Source of the DNA: an uncultured Clostridia bacterium
GTDB lineage: Bacteria; Bacillota; Clostridia; Christensenellales; Borkfalkiaceae
Assembly: GCA_947627125.1 (NCBI GenBank)
Contig: CANQUY010000114.1
Location: forward strand, 1 to 5,479
Reading direction: 5' to 3'
Length of the DNA stretch: 5,479 nucleotides
Part shown: positions 1 through 5,386 of the stretch, piece after piece
Numbering within the stretch: position 1 is the first letter of the stretch
Layout of the letters: every line of letters begins with the position of its first letter
Translations under genes and position numbers: made by a program
The notes under the pieces: model-generated
Database searches by the model: none
Told to the model about the DNA's origin: nothing
What the model saw: the letters and a program-made list of their open reading frames with translations, nothing else

Positions 1-1351
1 AATAGTCTTGCCTCCAGAATCCCTTGTACTGCCTCATAGAGATCTGCGCTTCGAGCTGCTTGTGGAATTCGAGCGCGACCTCGACGACAATCAGGATACC
101 TGTCGTGGAGAACACGTTGACGAGGTCCTGTCCTGCCCAAGAGAACATCACAGAAGGGATGAACGCCATGAGGGTGAGGAAGATCGCGCCGAACAGCGTG
201 ATACGCTTGTTGATCTTGTTGAGATACTGCGCCGTGGGCTTGCCGGGACGGATGCCCTGGATGAAGCCGCCGTTCTGCTGGATGCTCCTCGAAATGTCCT
301 CGGGATTGAACTGGATCTGCGCATAGAAGAATGCGAAGATGAAGATGAGGACTGCGAGAACGAGCGCATAGATGACCTGCCCGTACCAATAGGGGGAGCT
401 GCCCGAGAAATAGGTCTGCCACCACGCGAGGTCATCCGCACACGCGGGGATGAGGCTCATGATCATGGACGGGAAGGAGATGATCGCGAACGAGAAGATG
501 AGAGGCATGACGCCGCCGCCCGTGATCTTCATGGGGATCGAGGAGGACTGCGCAGCCATCATCCTGTTGCCGCGGACCTGTTTTGCATAGTTGATCGGGA
601 CCTTTCTCTCCGCGAGGTCGACGAACGTGACCGCGAAGAAGATGACGATCGCAAGAATGATGAAGAGTGCGATATTCCAGAGCTGGTTCACGTCCTGCGA
701 GGCGCCGATGCCGAACACGACCTTGAACTTCTCGACGATCGCGATACCTGCGGTCGAAAGGATACCGATGAAGATGATGAGCGAAATGCCGTTGCCGACG
801 CCGAAGTCGGTGATACGTTCGCCGATCCACATGACGAGGCATGCGCCCGCCGTATAGACGACGGCCATGAAGATCCCTGCGATCCACATTGCGCCCGTCT
901 TGCCGATCCCTTCCTCGAAGAACAGCCACGTCTGGATCGCGTTCTGGTTGTTGCCGAAGAGGACGATGATGCCGACGGACTGGACGACCGCGAGCACGAT
1001 CGTGATGATGCGGGTAAGGTTTGTGATCTTGCGCGTGCCCTCTTCACCCTGTTTCGACCATCTCTCGAGGGCGGGAATGCCGACCGTGAGGAGCTGGACG
1101 ATAATGGATGCGTTGATGTACGGCCCGATGCCGAGCGCAAAGAGGGTACCGTTTGCGAGCGCGCCGCCCGAGATACCGCTCATGAGAGCGAGGAAGTCGT
1201 TCCCCGTGATGGCAGTTTCAAAACTCGAACGCAGCAGCCCCGGAACGGGGATGTAGCACCCAAGACGGAACACCAGAAGGAGAAGGAAGGTCAGCAAGAG
1301 CTTCTTTCTGATATCCTTATTGCGAAAGGCGTTTTTTATCGTTTCAAACAT
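1..1351 (-). CDS. secY: Protein translocase subunit SecY (3' end just outside window)
   Basis: SecY is the pore-forming subunit of the SecYEG channel in the cytoplasmic membrane, which exports unfolded preproteins and inserts membrane proteins. Translating the minus strand from the ATG at 1351 gives 450 uninterrupted codons to the left edge without a stop. Visible landmarks: a short basic cytosolic N-terminus (residues 1-17), a Leu-rich first membrane helix (about 18-32), the plug/TM2 signature GIGPYINASIIVQLL (74-88), the cytosolic loop NYAKQVRGNR (254-263), and the GIRPG loop (366-370), whose Arg368 matches the conserved Arg of the SecA/ribosome-binding loop. The end, LEAQISMRQYKGFWRQDY, corresponds to the usual SecY C-terminus, so only a few codons and the stop should be missing. 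It is the last spc gene seen, 31 bases after rplO, with its own AAAGGAG site. The family usually has 420-435 residues, so this copy is slightly long. Identity is essentially certain. Confidence 0.97.
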   Translation of the reverse strand, partial: MFETIKNAFRNKDIRKKLLLTFLLLLVFRLGCYIPVPGLLRSSFETAITGNDFLALMSGISGGALANGTLFALGIGPYINASIIVQLLTVGIPALERWSKQGEEGTRKITNLTRIITIVLAVVQSVGIIVLFGNNQNAIQTWLFFEEGIGKTGAMWIAGIFMAVVYTAGACLVMWIGERITDFGVGNGISLIIFIGILSTAGIAIVEKFKVVFGIGASQDVNQLWNIALFIILAIVIFFAVTFVDLAERKVPINYAKQVRGNRMMAAQSSSIPMKITGGGVMPLIFSFAIISFPSMIMSLIPACADDLAWWQTYFSGSSPYWYGQVIYALVLAVLIFIFAFFYAQIQFNPEDISRSIQQNGGFIQGIRPGKPTAQYLNKINKRITLFGAIFLTLMAFIPSVMFSWAGQDLVNVFSTTGILIVVEVALEFHKQLEAQISMRQYKGFWRQDY

Positions 1352-1357
1352 AGTTGA

Positions 1358-1364
1358 CTCCTTT
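1358..1364 (-). promoter_or_regulatory. Ribosome binding site of secY
   Basis: AAAGGAG lies six bases upstream of the secY ATG and fixes that start. The rplO-secY spacer (1352-1382) is the longest in the window. It is the only one where the upstream stop codon lies well away from the Shine-Dalgarno sequence, so secY translation may be less tightly coupled to its neighbour. I see no hairpin or T-run in the spacer, so there is no terminator between rplO and secY. Confidence 0.75.
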
Positions 1365-1382
1365 CTGCATCAAGCGAAAAGT

Positions 1383-1832
1383 TCACTCGATGACTTCCGC
1401 CGTGCCGCCCGCTTTCTCGATGGCCTCTTTTGCGGCCGCGGAGAATTTTGACGCACGCACGGTGAGTTTGACGGAGAGTTCCCCGCCCGCGAGTACTTTC
1501 AGCCCGACATTGTTCTTGACCTCTTTCGCAAGGCCGTTTTCAAGAACGTAGTAATAGTCCACTACCGTCCCTTCGGGAAGATCGTTGAGCCTCGAAAGGT
1601 TCACGACGACGTACTCTTTCTTCCATTTGTTGTTGAAGCCGCGCTTGGGGATCCTGCGGGCAATGGGCATACGGCCGCCCTCGAAGCCCGGCCTGACGCC
1701 GCCGCCCGAACGCGCCCACTGGCCCTTGTGGCCCTTGCCGCTCGTCTTGCCGAGGCCGGATCCGATGCCGCGCCCCAGACGCTTCGCGGGGGTATTTGCT
1801 CCCTCTGCGGGAGATAATGTATCGATTCTCAT
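1383..1832 (-). CDS. rplO: 50S ribosomal protein L15 (uL15)
   Basis: L15 is a late-assembling large-subunit protein that threads a long basic, glycine-rich N-terminal arm into 23S rRNA. The 149-residue product has the expected opening (MRIDTLSPAEGANTPAKRLG), the glycine-rich arm GRGIGSGLGKTSGKGHKGQ (about 20-38), the GGG-x-RPGFEGGRMP segment (about 44-56), and a globular C-terminal domain ending KFSAAAKEAIEKAGG, the family signature. Length is close to the usual 145-150. The start is fixed by TAAGGAG, formed by the rpmD stop codon plus the next bases, ahead of the ATG at 1832; the two genes are 10 bases apart. Nothing is odd in the protein. The N-terminal arm is the part least likely to be ordered off the ribosome. 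Confidence 0.98.
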   Translation of the reverse strand: MRIDTLSPAEGANTPAKRLGRGIGSGLGKTSGKGHKGQWARSGGGVRPGFEGGRMPIARRIPKRGFNNKWKKEYVVVNLSRLNDLPEGTVVDYYYVLENGLAKEVKNNVGLKVLAGGELSVKLTVRASKFSAAAKEAIEKAGGTAEVIE

Positions 1833-1842
1833 TGCTCTCTCC

Positions 1843-2022
1843 TTAAACGCTCTCTACCTTTACAAGGTGCGCTACTTTCTTGACCTGACCCATGTTGGCG
1901 GGCGTATCCTCAAGGATATTGGACGAACGGATCTTCTTGAGCCCGAGCGCCGCGACCGTCGCCTTGACGGATTTGATCTGATCGTTGGTGCTCCTCACGA
2001 GCGTAACTTTGATCTTAGCCAT
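1843..2022 (-). CDS. rpmD: 50S ribosomal protein L30 (uL30)
   Basis: This is a 59-residue small large-subunit protein with the bacterial L30 pattern: MAKIKVTLVRSTNDQ at the start, the helix ending AALGLKKIRSS (about 25-34), the loop DTPANMGQVKKV (39-50), and the terminal strand HLVKVE. It has the normal length of bacterial L30. The reading frame stays open upstream to about 2199, but that part is antisense-like shadow inside rpsE. The ATG at 2022 is right because it gives family length and follows TAAGGAGG, where TAA is the rpsE stop. It sits between rpsE and rplO as in most Bacillota and Proteobacteria. Some bacterial lineages lack L30, so its presence is mildly informative taxonomically. 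Confidence 0.97.
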   Translation of the reverse strand: MAKIKVTLVRSTNDQIKSVKATVAALGLKKIRSSNILEDTPANMGQVKKVAHLVKVESV

Positions 2023-2035
2023 GCCGAGCGCCTCC

Positions 2036-2551
2036 TTATAGAATTTCCTCGACGGTCTTGCCGCGGAGCGCCGCGATCTCTTCCGCCGTCTTGAGGGATG
2101 CAAGGCCCGCGATGGTGGCCTTGATGCAGTTGCCGGGGTTCTGCGTGCCGTGGGACTTGGTGCGGATATTCTTGATGCCCGCTGCCTCCATGACCGCACG
2201 GACGGGACCGCCCGCGATGACGCCGGTACCTTCGGCGGCGGGGAGCATCAGAACTGCGCCCTTGCCGAATTTGCCGAGGATCTCGTGGGGAATGGTCGTC
2301 CCGACGATCGGAACAATGATCATGTTCTTCTTGGCGGCCTGCGTCGCCTTTTCGATCGCCTCGGGGACTTCCTTCGACTTGCCCTGCCCGTAACCTACCT
2401 TGCCGTTGCCGTCGCCGACGACGACGATCGCCGCAAAGCGCATGTTCTTGCCGCCCTTGACGGTCTTGCTGACGCGGTTGATCGCAATGGTCTTTTTGAT
2501 GAGCCCGTCGTCCTGTTCCTGTCTTCTTTGAGGTCTGTTTTCTCTTGCCAT
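2036..2551 (-). CDS. rpsE: 30S ribosomal protein S5 (uS5)
   Basis: S5 is a small-subunit protein near the decoding region and mRNA entry channel, affecting fidelity and helicase activity. The 171-residue product has an N-terminal dsRNA-binding-like domain with the loop NRVSKTVKGG (25-34), followed by the signature VVVGDGNGKVGYGQGK and KEVPEAIEKA. The C-terminal domain carries PAAEGTGVIAGG and ends GKTVEEIL. The NRVSKTVKGG loop is where spectinomycin-resistance substitutions are known in other bacteria; here it has the wild-type sequence, so no S5-based resistance is suggested. The rplR stop TGA runs straight into GGGGAGGAG, which serves the ATG at 2551; the gap is 17 bases. Length is slightly above the common 162-167 because of a short polar N-terminus (MARENRPQRRQEQDD). 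Confidence 0.98.
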   Translation of the reverse strand: MARENRPQRRQEQDDGLIKKTIAINRVSKTVKGGKNMRFAAIVVVGDGNGKVGYGQGKSKEVPEAIEKATQAAKKNMIIVPIVGTTIPHEILGKFGKGAVLMLPAAEGTGVIAGGPVRAVMEAAGIKNIRTKSHGTQNPGNCIKATIAGLASLKTAEEIAALRGKTVEEIL

Positions 2552-2568
2552 TTTGCTTTCTCCTCCCC

Positions 2569-2937
2569 TCAGAAATTGAGCCCGGCTTCACGCGCGCCGT
2601 CTGCGAGCGCCTGTACGCGCCCGGTGTAGTGATAGCCGCCTCTGTCGAACACGACGTCGGTGATCCCCGCGCTCTTGGCGCGTTCGCCTGCGATCTTTCC
2701 TACGATCTTTGCCGCTTCCGTCTTGGTCTTGCCCGCGATCTCGCTCTGGATGGATTTCTCCAGCGTGGAGGCGGAGGCAAGCGTCTTGCCGTTGACGTCG
2801 TCTATGAACTGCACATAGATGTTCTTCGTGCTTCTGTAGACGGACAGACGGGGACATTCGGGAGTTCCTGATAAATTCTTACGAACGCGAGCGTGACGAC
2901 GCTGCCTTACTGCGTTCTTATCAATTTTAGTGATCAT
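2569..2937 (-). CDS. rplR: 50S ribosomal protein L18 (uL18)
   Basis: L18 binds 5S rRNA together with L5 and links it to the central protuberance of the large subunit. The 122-residue product shows the basic N-terminal tail (KNAVRQRRHARVRKNLSGT, 7-25), the RLSVYRSTKNIYVQFIDD core (30-47), TLASASTLEK, and the C-terminal VFDRGGYHYTGRVQALADGA segment ending REAGLNF, which is the canonical L18 end. Length is normal (about 117-122). The start at 2937 follows TAAAGGAG, built from the rplF stop codon; spacing from rplF is 13 bases. The 5S-binding partner L5 is encoded in the same operon, four genes upstream. Confidence 0.98.
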   Translation of the reverse strand: MITKIDKNAVRQRRHARVRKNLSGTPECPRLSVYRSTKNIYVQFIDDVNGKTLASASTLEKSIQSEIAGKTKTEAAKIVGKIAGERAKSAGITDVVFDRGGYHYTGRVQALADGAREAGLNF

Positions 2938-2950
2938 GTTTCACGCTCCT

Positions 2951-3499
2951 TTACTTCTTGCCCTTACCGGAAGTCTTGCCTTCCTTGTGTTCGACATGCT
3001 CGCCCTTGTAGCGGATGCCGTAGCCGTGGTAGGGCTCGGGCTTTCTGATGGAGCGGAGGTCGGCTGCGACCTGCCCCACCTTGATCTTATCGATGCCGCT
3101 CACCGTGACTTCCGTCTGGGAAGGGCAGGCAAGCGTGATGCCTTCGGGCTGGTTGAACTCGATGGGATGGGAGAAGCCGACGTTGAGCACGAGCTTCGTG
3201 CCCTGCATTGCCGCCTTCCAGCCGACGCCCTTGATCTCGAGCGACGTCGTGAACCCTTCCGAAACGCCCTTCACCATGTCGGCGATGAGCGCGCGGTAGA
3301 GCCCGTGGAGCGCGTTGGTCTGCTTCTCTTCGTCGAGCGCAACGACGTGCATGTCGGCGCCCTCGTGCTTGATGTCGATATTTCCCTTGACCTCGCGGGT
3401 AAGCTGGCCCTTGGGGCCCTTGACGGTGACGACGCCGTCCGTGAAGTCCACGGAAACGCCTGCGGGGACGGGAATGACTTTTTTACCGATTCTCGACAT
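2951..3499 (-). CDS. rplF: 50S ribosomal protein L6 (uL6)
   Basis: L6 binds 23S rRNA near the sarcin-ricin loop and the factor-binding site. The 182-residue product has two repeated alpha/beta domains: residues 1-82 (MSRIGKKVIPVPAGV, VKGPKGQLTR, ALHGLYRALIADMVKGVSEGF) and 83-182 (IKGVGWKAAMQG, LNVGFSHPIEF). The C-terminal signature RKPEPYHGYGIRY (152-164) differs from the usual PEPYKGKGIRY at two normally basic positions (His and Tyr replace two Lys). The tail (EGKTSGKGKK) is basic, as usual. Length is normal (about 176-184). The start at 3499 follows TAAGGAGGGGAG, which begins with the rpsH stop. Identity is certain; the effect of the substitutions on rRNA contacts is unknown. Confidence 0.98.
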   Translation of the reverse strand: MSRIGKKVIPVPAGVSVDFTDGVVTVKGPKGQLTREVKGNIDIKHEGADMHVVALDEEKQTNALHGLYRALIADMVKGVSEGFTTSLEIKGVGWKAAMQGTKLVLNVGFSHPIEFNQPEGITLACPSQTEVTVSGIDKIKVGQVAADLRSIRKPEPYHGYGIRYKGEHVEHKEGKTSGKGKK

Positions 3500-3512
3500 A
3501 TCTCTCCCCTCC

Positions 3513-3905
3513 TTACCACACGTAGCAGAGCACTTCGCCGCCGACGTTTGCGGCCTTGGCCTGCTTGTCTGTCATGATGCCCTTGTTCGTGGAAACGATC
3601 GCGATGCCGTAGCCGCCGAGCACCTTGGGCATTTCCTGTGCGCCGCTGTAGGTGCGCAGGCCCGGCTTGGAAACGCGCTGCAGTCCCCCGATGACGGACT
3701 GTTTCGCCTCGGTGTACTTGAGCTCGATCACGATCTTGCCGTTGAATTTATCCTCAACGTACTGCACGTTCTTCACATAGCCTTCCTTGAGGAGGATCTC
3801 GGCGATCGCCTTCTTCATGTTGGAGGCGGGGATCTCGACGGTTTCCTTCTTCACCATGAGCGCGTTTCTGATTCTTGTAAGCATATCTGCAATAGGATCT
3901 GTCAT
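3513..3905 (-). CDS. rpsH: 30S ribosomal protein S8 (uS8)
   Basis: S8 is a primary 16S rRNA-binding protein that organises the central domain of the small subunit. In E. coli it also represses its own operon by binding the mRNA near the L5 start. The 130-residue product begins MTDPIADMLTRIRNA, as in nearly all S8 proteins. It has the N-terminal domain with EIPASNMKKAIAEILLKEG (25-43), and the C-terminal rRNA-binding domain with LQRVSKPGLRTY (75-86), MPKVLGGYGIAIVST (92-106), and the end NVGGEVLCYVW. The frame is open further upstream to about 3986, inside rpsN. The ATG at 3905 is chosen because it gives the exact family N-terminus and follows TAAGGAGG at the rpsN stop, 11 bases away. Confidence 0.98.
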   Translation of the reverse strand: MTDPIADMLTRIRNALMVKKETVEIPASNMKKAIAEILLKEGYVKNVQYVEDKFNGKIVIELKYTEAKQSVIGGLQRVSKPGLRTYSGAQEMPKVLGGYGIAIVSTNKGIMTDKQAKAANVGGEVLCYVW

Positions 3906-3916
3906 CTTTCGCCTCC

Positions 3917-4102
3917 TTACCAGCTCGACTTCTTGACGCCGGGGATCTGCCCCTTGTACGCAAGGTTCCTGAAGCAAATACGGCAAACGCCATACTTGCG
4001 GAGCACCGCGTGCGGCCTGCCGCAGATCGAGCAGCGCGTGTAGGCGCGGGTCGAGAACTTGGGCTCCCTTTGTTGTTTACTGATCATTGATTTCTTTGCC
4101 AT
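3917..4102 (-). CDS. rpsN: 30S ribosomal protein S14, zinc-binding type (uS14)
   Basis: S14 sits in the head of the 30S subunit and is needed for late assembly. This is the short C+ form: 61 residues with four zinc-ligand cysteines at 24, 27, 40 and 43 (CSIC and CRIC), the conserved CGRPHAVLRKYGVCRICFR core, and the end GQIPGVKKSSW. The zinc form in the spc operon is typical of Bacillota, Actinobacteria and some others. Many species also keep a longer cysteine-free paralogue, regulated by zinc, elsewhere in the genome; none is in this window. The ATG at 4102 gives the family start MAKKSMI. Its ribosome binding site (TGAGGAAG, overlapping the rplE stop) is weaker than those of its neighbours. 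It lies 10 bases after rplE. Confidence 0.98.
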   Translation of the reverse strand: MAKKSMISKQQREPKFSTRAYTRCSICGRPHAVLRKYGVCRICFRNLAYKGQIPGVKKSSW

Positions 4103-4112
4103 GTCTTCTTCC

Positions 4113-4700
4113 TCACTTCTTGAAAGGCATTCCGAGGAGTCTTAAGAGCTCTCTCGCTTCTTCGTCCGTCTTTGCCGTGGTGACGATGCACACATCCATG
4201 CCGCGGATCTTCTCTACCTGGTCGTAGGAGATCTCGGGGAAGATGAGCTGCTCCTTGAGGCCCAAGGCATAGTTGCCTCTGCCATCGAACGCCTTGTCCG
4301 GCACGCCGCGGAAGTCGCGCACGCGGGGAAGGGCGATGGACACGAGCTTATCGTAGAAGTCGTACATTCTCTGCCCGCGGAGGGTGACCTTGAGGCCGAT
4401 ATTCATGCCCTCGCGGAGCTTGAAGTTCGCGACGGACTTCGTTGCCTTGCGGTAGATGGGCTTCTGGCCCGTGATCTGCATGAGTTCCTTCTCTACCGTC
4501 TGCATGGACTTCTGGTTGTCCTTGATGTCGCCGAGGCCCGTGTTCACAACGATCTTTTCGATCTTCGGGACCTCCATCACGGACTTATAGCCGAACTTCT
4601 TGATGAGTGCGGGAATGACCTCGTTCTCGTAATAGACTTTGACCCTGCTGGGCGCCTTGACTTCGGGCGCTGCTTCTTTCTTTTCAACTTTCTTTGCCAT
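4113..4700 (-). CDS. rplE: 50S ribosomal protein L5 (uL5)
   Basis: L5 binds 5S rRNA and the P-site tRNA elbow in the central protuberance. The core is canonical: KVYYENEVIPALIKKFGYKS (21-40), the signature VPKIEKIVVN (44-53), ITGQKPIYRKATKS (76-89), FKLREGMNIGLKVTLRG (93-109), LPRVRDFRG (124-132), FDGRGNYALGLKEQLIFPEI (138-157), and the end TDEEARELLRLLGMPFKK. The product has 195 residues against the usual 179. The excess is an N-terminal Lys/Glu/Ala/Pro-rich extension of about 16 residues before the aligned start. The extension is probably real, because the ATG at 4700 follows GGAGG at good spacing. I see no in-frame start codon at the family-standard position (the next residues are SRVKVYYEN); a GTG lies at Val20 but has no obvious ribosome binding site. 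Confidence 0.97.
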   Translation of the reverse strand: MAKKVEKKEAAPEVKAPSRVKVYYENEVIPALIKKFGYKSVMEVPKIEKIVVNTGLGDIKDNQKSMQTVEKELMQITGQKPIYRKATKSVANFKLREGMNIGLKVTLRGQRMYDFYDKLVSIALPRVRDFRGVPDKAFDGRGNYALGLKEQLIFPEISYDQVEKIRGMDVCIVTTAKTDEEARELLRLLGMPFKK

Positions 4701-4708
4701 GATTCATT

Positions 4709-4713
4709 CCTCC
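4709..4713 (-). promoter_or_regulatory. Ribosome binding site of rplE, deciding the extended start
   Basis: GGAGG lies eight bases before the ATG at 4700. It supports translation of the unusual N-terminal extension of L5 rather than a start further inside. An out-of-frame ATG (4707-4705) lies only one base after this motif, which is too close to be used, and leads into a different frame. Confidence 0.7.
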
Positions 4714-4719
4714 GCCCGC

Positions 4720-5148
4720 TCAGTCCTTGTTCTCTTCCGCGGCCTTCTGGCTGCGCTTTCTCGTGCGCTTCTTGGGAGCTTCTTCCTCCACAACGGGCGC
4801 GGCTTTCTTGCCCTTCTTCTGCGTTGCAGCCGTGTCGAGAGGCTTGCCGCAGCCGTCCTTTCCGCCGTGGACGCGGACCTTCTTCCCGTCGATGAAGGAG
4901 AAGTACACGCGCGTGGGCTTGTTGCATGCGGGGCAGACGACCATGACGTTGGAGGCGTCGATATAGGACTCCTCGTTGACGATCTTGCTCGTTTCGTTGG
5001 CCTTTCTCGCCTTTTCGTGCTTAAAGACCATGTTCACGCCCTCGACGATGACTCTGCCCGACTTGGGGTCGCACTTGAGGACCTTGCCCTGCTTTCCTTT
5101 GTATTTGCCCGTGATGACGAGCACATTGTCATTGAGTTTTACGTTCAT
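4720..5148 (-). CDS. rplX: 50S ribosomal protein L24 (uL24) with charged C-terminal extension
   Basis: L24 is an assembly-initiating large-subunit protein that lies near the exit tunnel. The N-terminal KOW domain is clear (VLVITGKYKGKQGKVLKCDP, 9-28; VEGVNMVFKHEKA, 35-47). A second segment resembles the zinc-ribbon-like region of Bacillota L24: CPAC at 72-75, followed by FIDGKKVRV. The second CxxC usually seen there is replaced by His94 and a single Cys100 (HGGKDGC). The product has 142 residues against the usual 100-115. The excess is a low-complexity Lys/Ala/Glu/Arg tail (about 106-142) that is probably disordered. The start at 5148 follows TAAGGAGGA, made by the rplN stop codon 12 bases upstream. 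Identity of the core is certain; the function of the tail is unknown. Confidence 0.96.
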   Translation of the reverse strand: MNVKLNDNVLVITGKYKGKQGKVLKCDPKSGRVIVEGVNMVFKHEKARKANETSKIVNEESYIDASNVMVVCPACNKPTRVYFSFIDGKKVRVHGGKDGCGKPLDTAATQKKGKKAAPVVEEEAPKKRTRKRSQKAAEENKD

Positions 5149-5160
5149 ATCCCGTCCTCC

Positions 5161-5385
5161 TTACAGAACCTCGGGAGCAAGGGAGATAATGCGCATATAG
5201 TCCTTATCTCTGAGCTCTCTCGCGATGGGTCCGAAGATACGGGTGCCCCTCGGCTGCTTCTGGGCGTCGATGATGACCGCCGCATTGTCGTCAAAGCGGA
5301 TGTGCGTCCCGTCCGGACGGCGGATGCCCTTGGAGGTCCTGACGATGACCGCCTTTACGACTTCGCCCTTCTTGACGGCGCCGCC
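5161..5385 (-). CDS. rplN: 50S ribosomal protein L14 (uL14), 5' part missing at a junction
   Basis: L14 sits on the large-subunit interface and contacts 16S rRNA in bridge B8. The C-terminal part is typical: GGAVKKGEVVKAVIVRTSKG, RRPDGTHIRFDDNAAVII, PRGTRIFGPIARELRDKD, and the standard end SLAPEVL. This equals about residues 49-122 of the 122-residue family. Upstream of the GG pair the frame stays open to the window edge, but the residues (QRPVQ directly before GG, instead of the usual EATP-like run) bear no resemblance to L14. The first 48 residues, including the start and the LKVADNSGA motif, are therefore absent. A GTG at 5403 could be called as a start, but it lies in foreign sequence and is almost certainly not one. 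The stop TAA feeds the rplX ribosome binding site. This is a gene cut by a chimeric or rearranged junction, not a decayed one. Confidence 0.93.
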   Translation of the reverse strand, partial: GGAVKKGEVVKAVIVRTSKGIRRPDGTHIRFDDNAAVIIDAQKQPRGTRIFGPIARELRDKDYMRIISLAPEVL

Positions 5386-5386
5386 T
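5374..5386. other. Junction between truncated rplN and an unrelated gene fragment
   Basis: The 12 bases at 5374-5385 read as Val-Ala-Gly-Gly complement on the minus strand (the GGAV of L14) and as Asp-Gly-Ala-Ala on the plus strand (the DGAA of the DUF512-type protein). To the left only L14 makes sense; to the right only the DUF512-type frame does. Both genes are cut in mid-sequence and face each other with codon boundaries in register. A short shared GC-rich stretch of this kind is typical of chimeras joined by microhomology, though a true rearrangement is not excluded by the sequence alone. Confidence 0.78.

Noticed and set aside
8..1357. Long plus-strand reading frame of about 449 codons
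   Set aside because: It is exactly antisense and codon-registered to secY, has a highly acidic biased composition, resembles no family I know, and lacks a clear ribosome binding site.
1352..1382. Possible terminator or promoter between rplO and secY
   Set aside because: The 31-base spacer has no inverted repeat, no T-run in the transcribed direction and no -10/-35 pair; it contains only the secY ribosome binding site.
2023..2199. Extended rpmD start upstream to 2199
   Set aside because: The added residues are an Arg/Ser/Pro-rich shadow of rpsE; the ATG at 2022 gives the exact L30 family length and has a strong ribosome binding site.
2930..4043. Long plus-strand frames opposite rplF and rpsH (about 215 and 242 codons)
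   Set aside because: They are shadows of well-conserved ribosomal genes in a GC-rich sequence; their compositions are complement-like and no family motif is visible.
4640..4740. An S8-binding autoregulatory hairpin near the rplE start, as in the E. coli spc operon
   Set aside because: I could not see the characteristic helix with its conserved internal loop by eye; the region is explained by the ribosome binding site and the two charged extensions. A structure search with the E. coli S8 mRNA site would decide.
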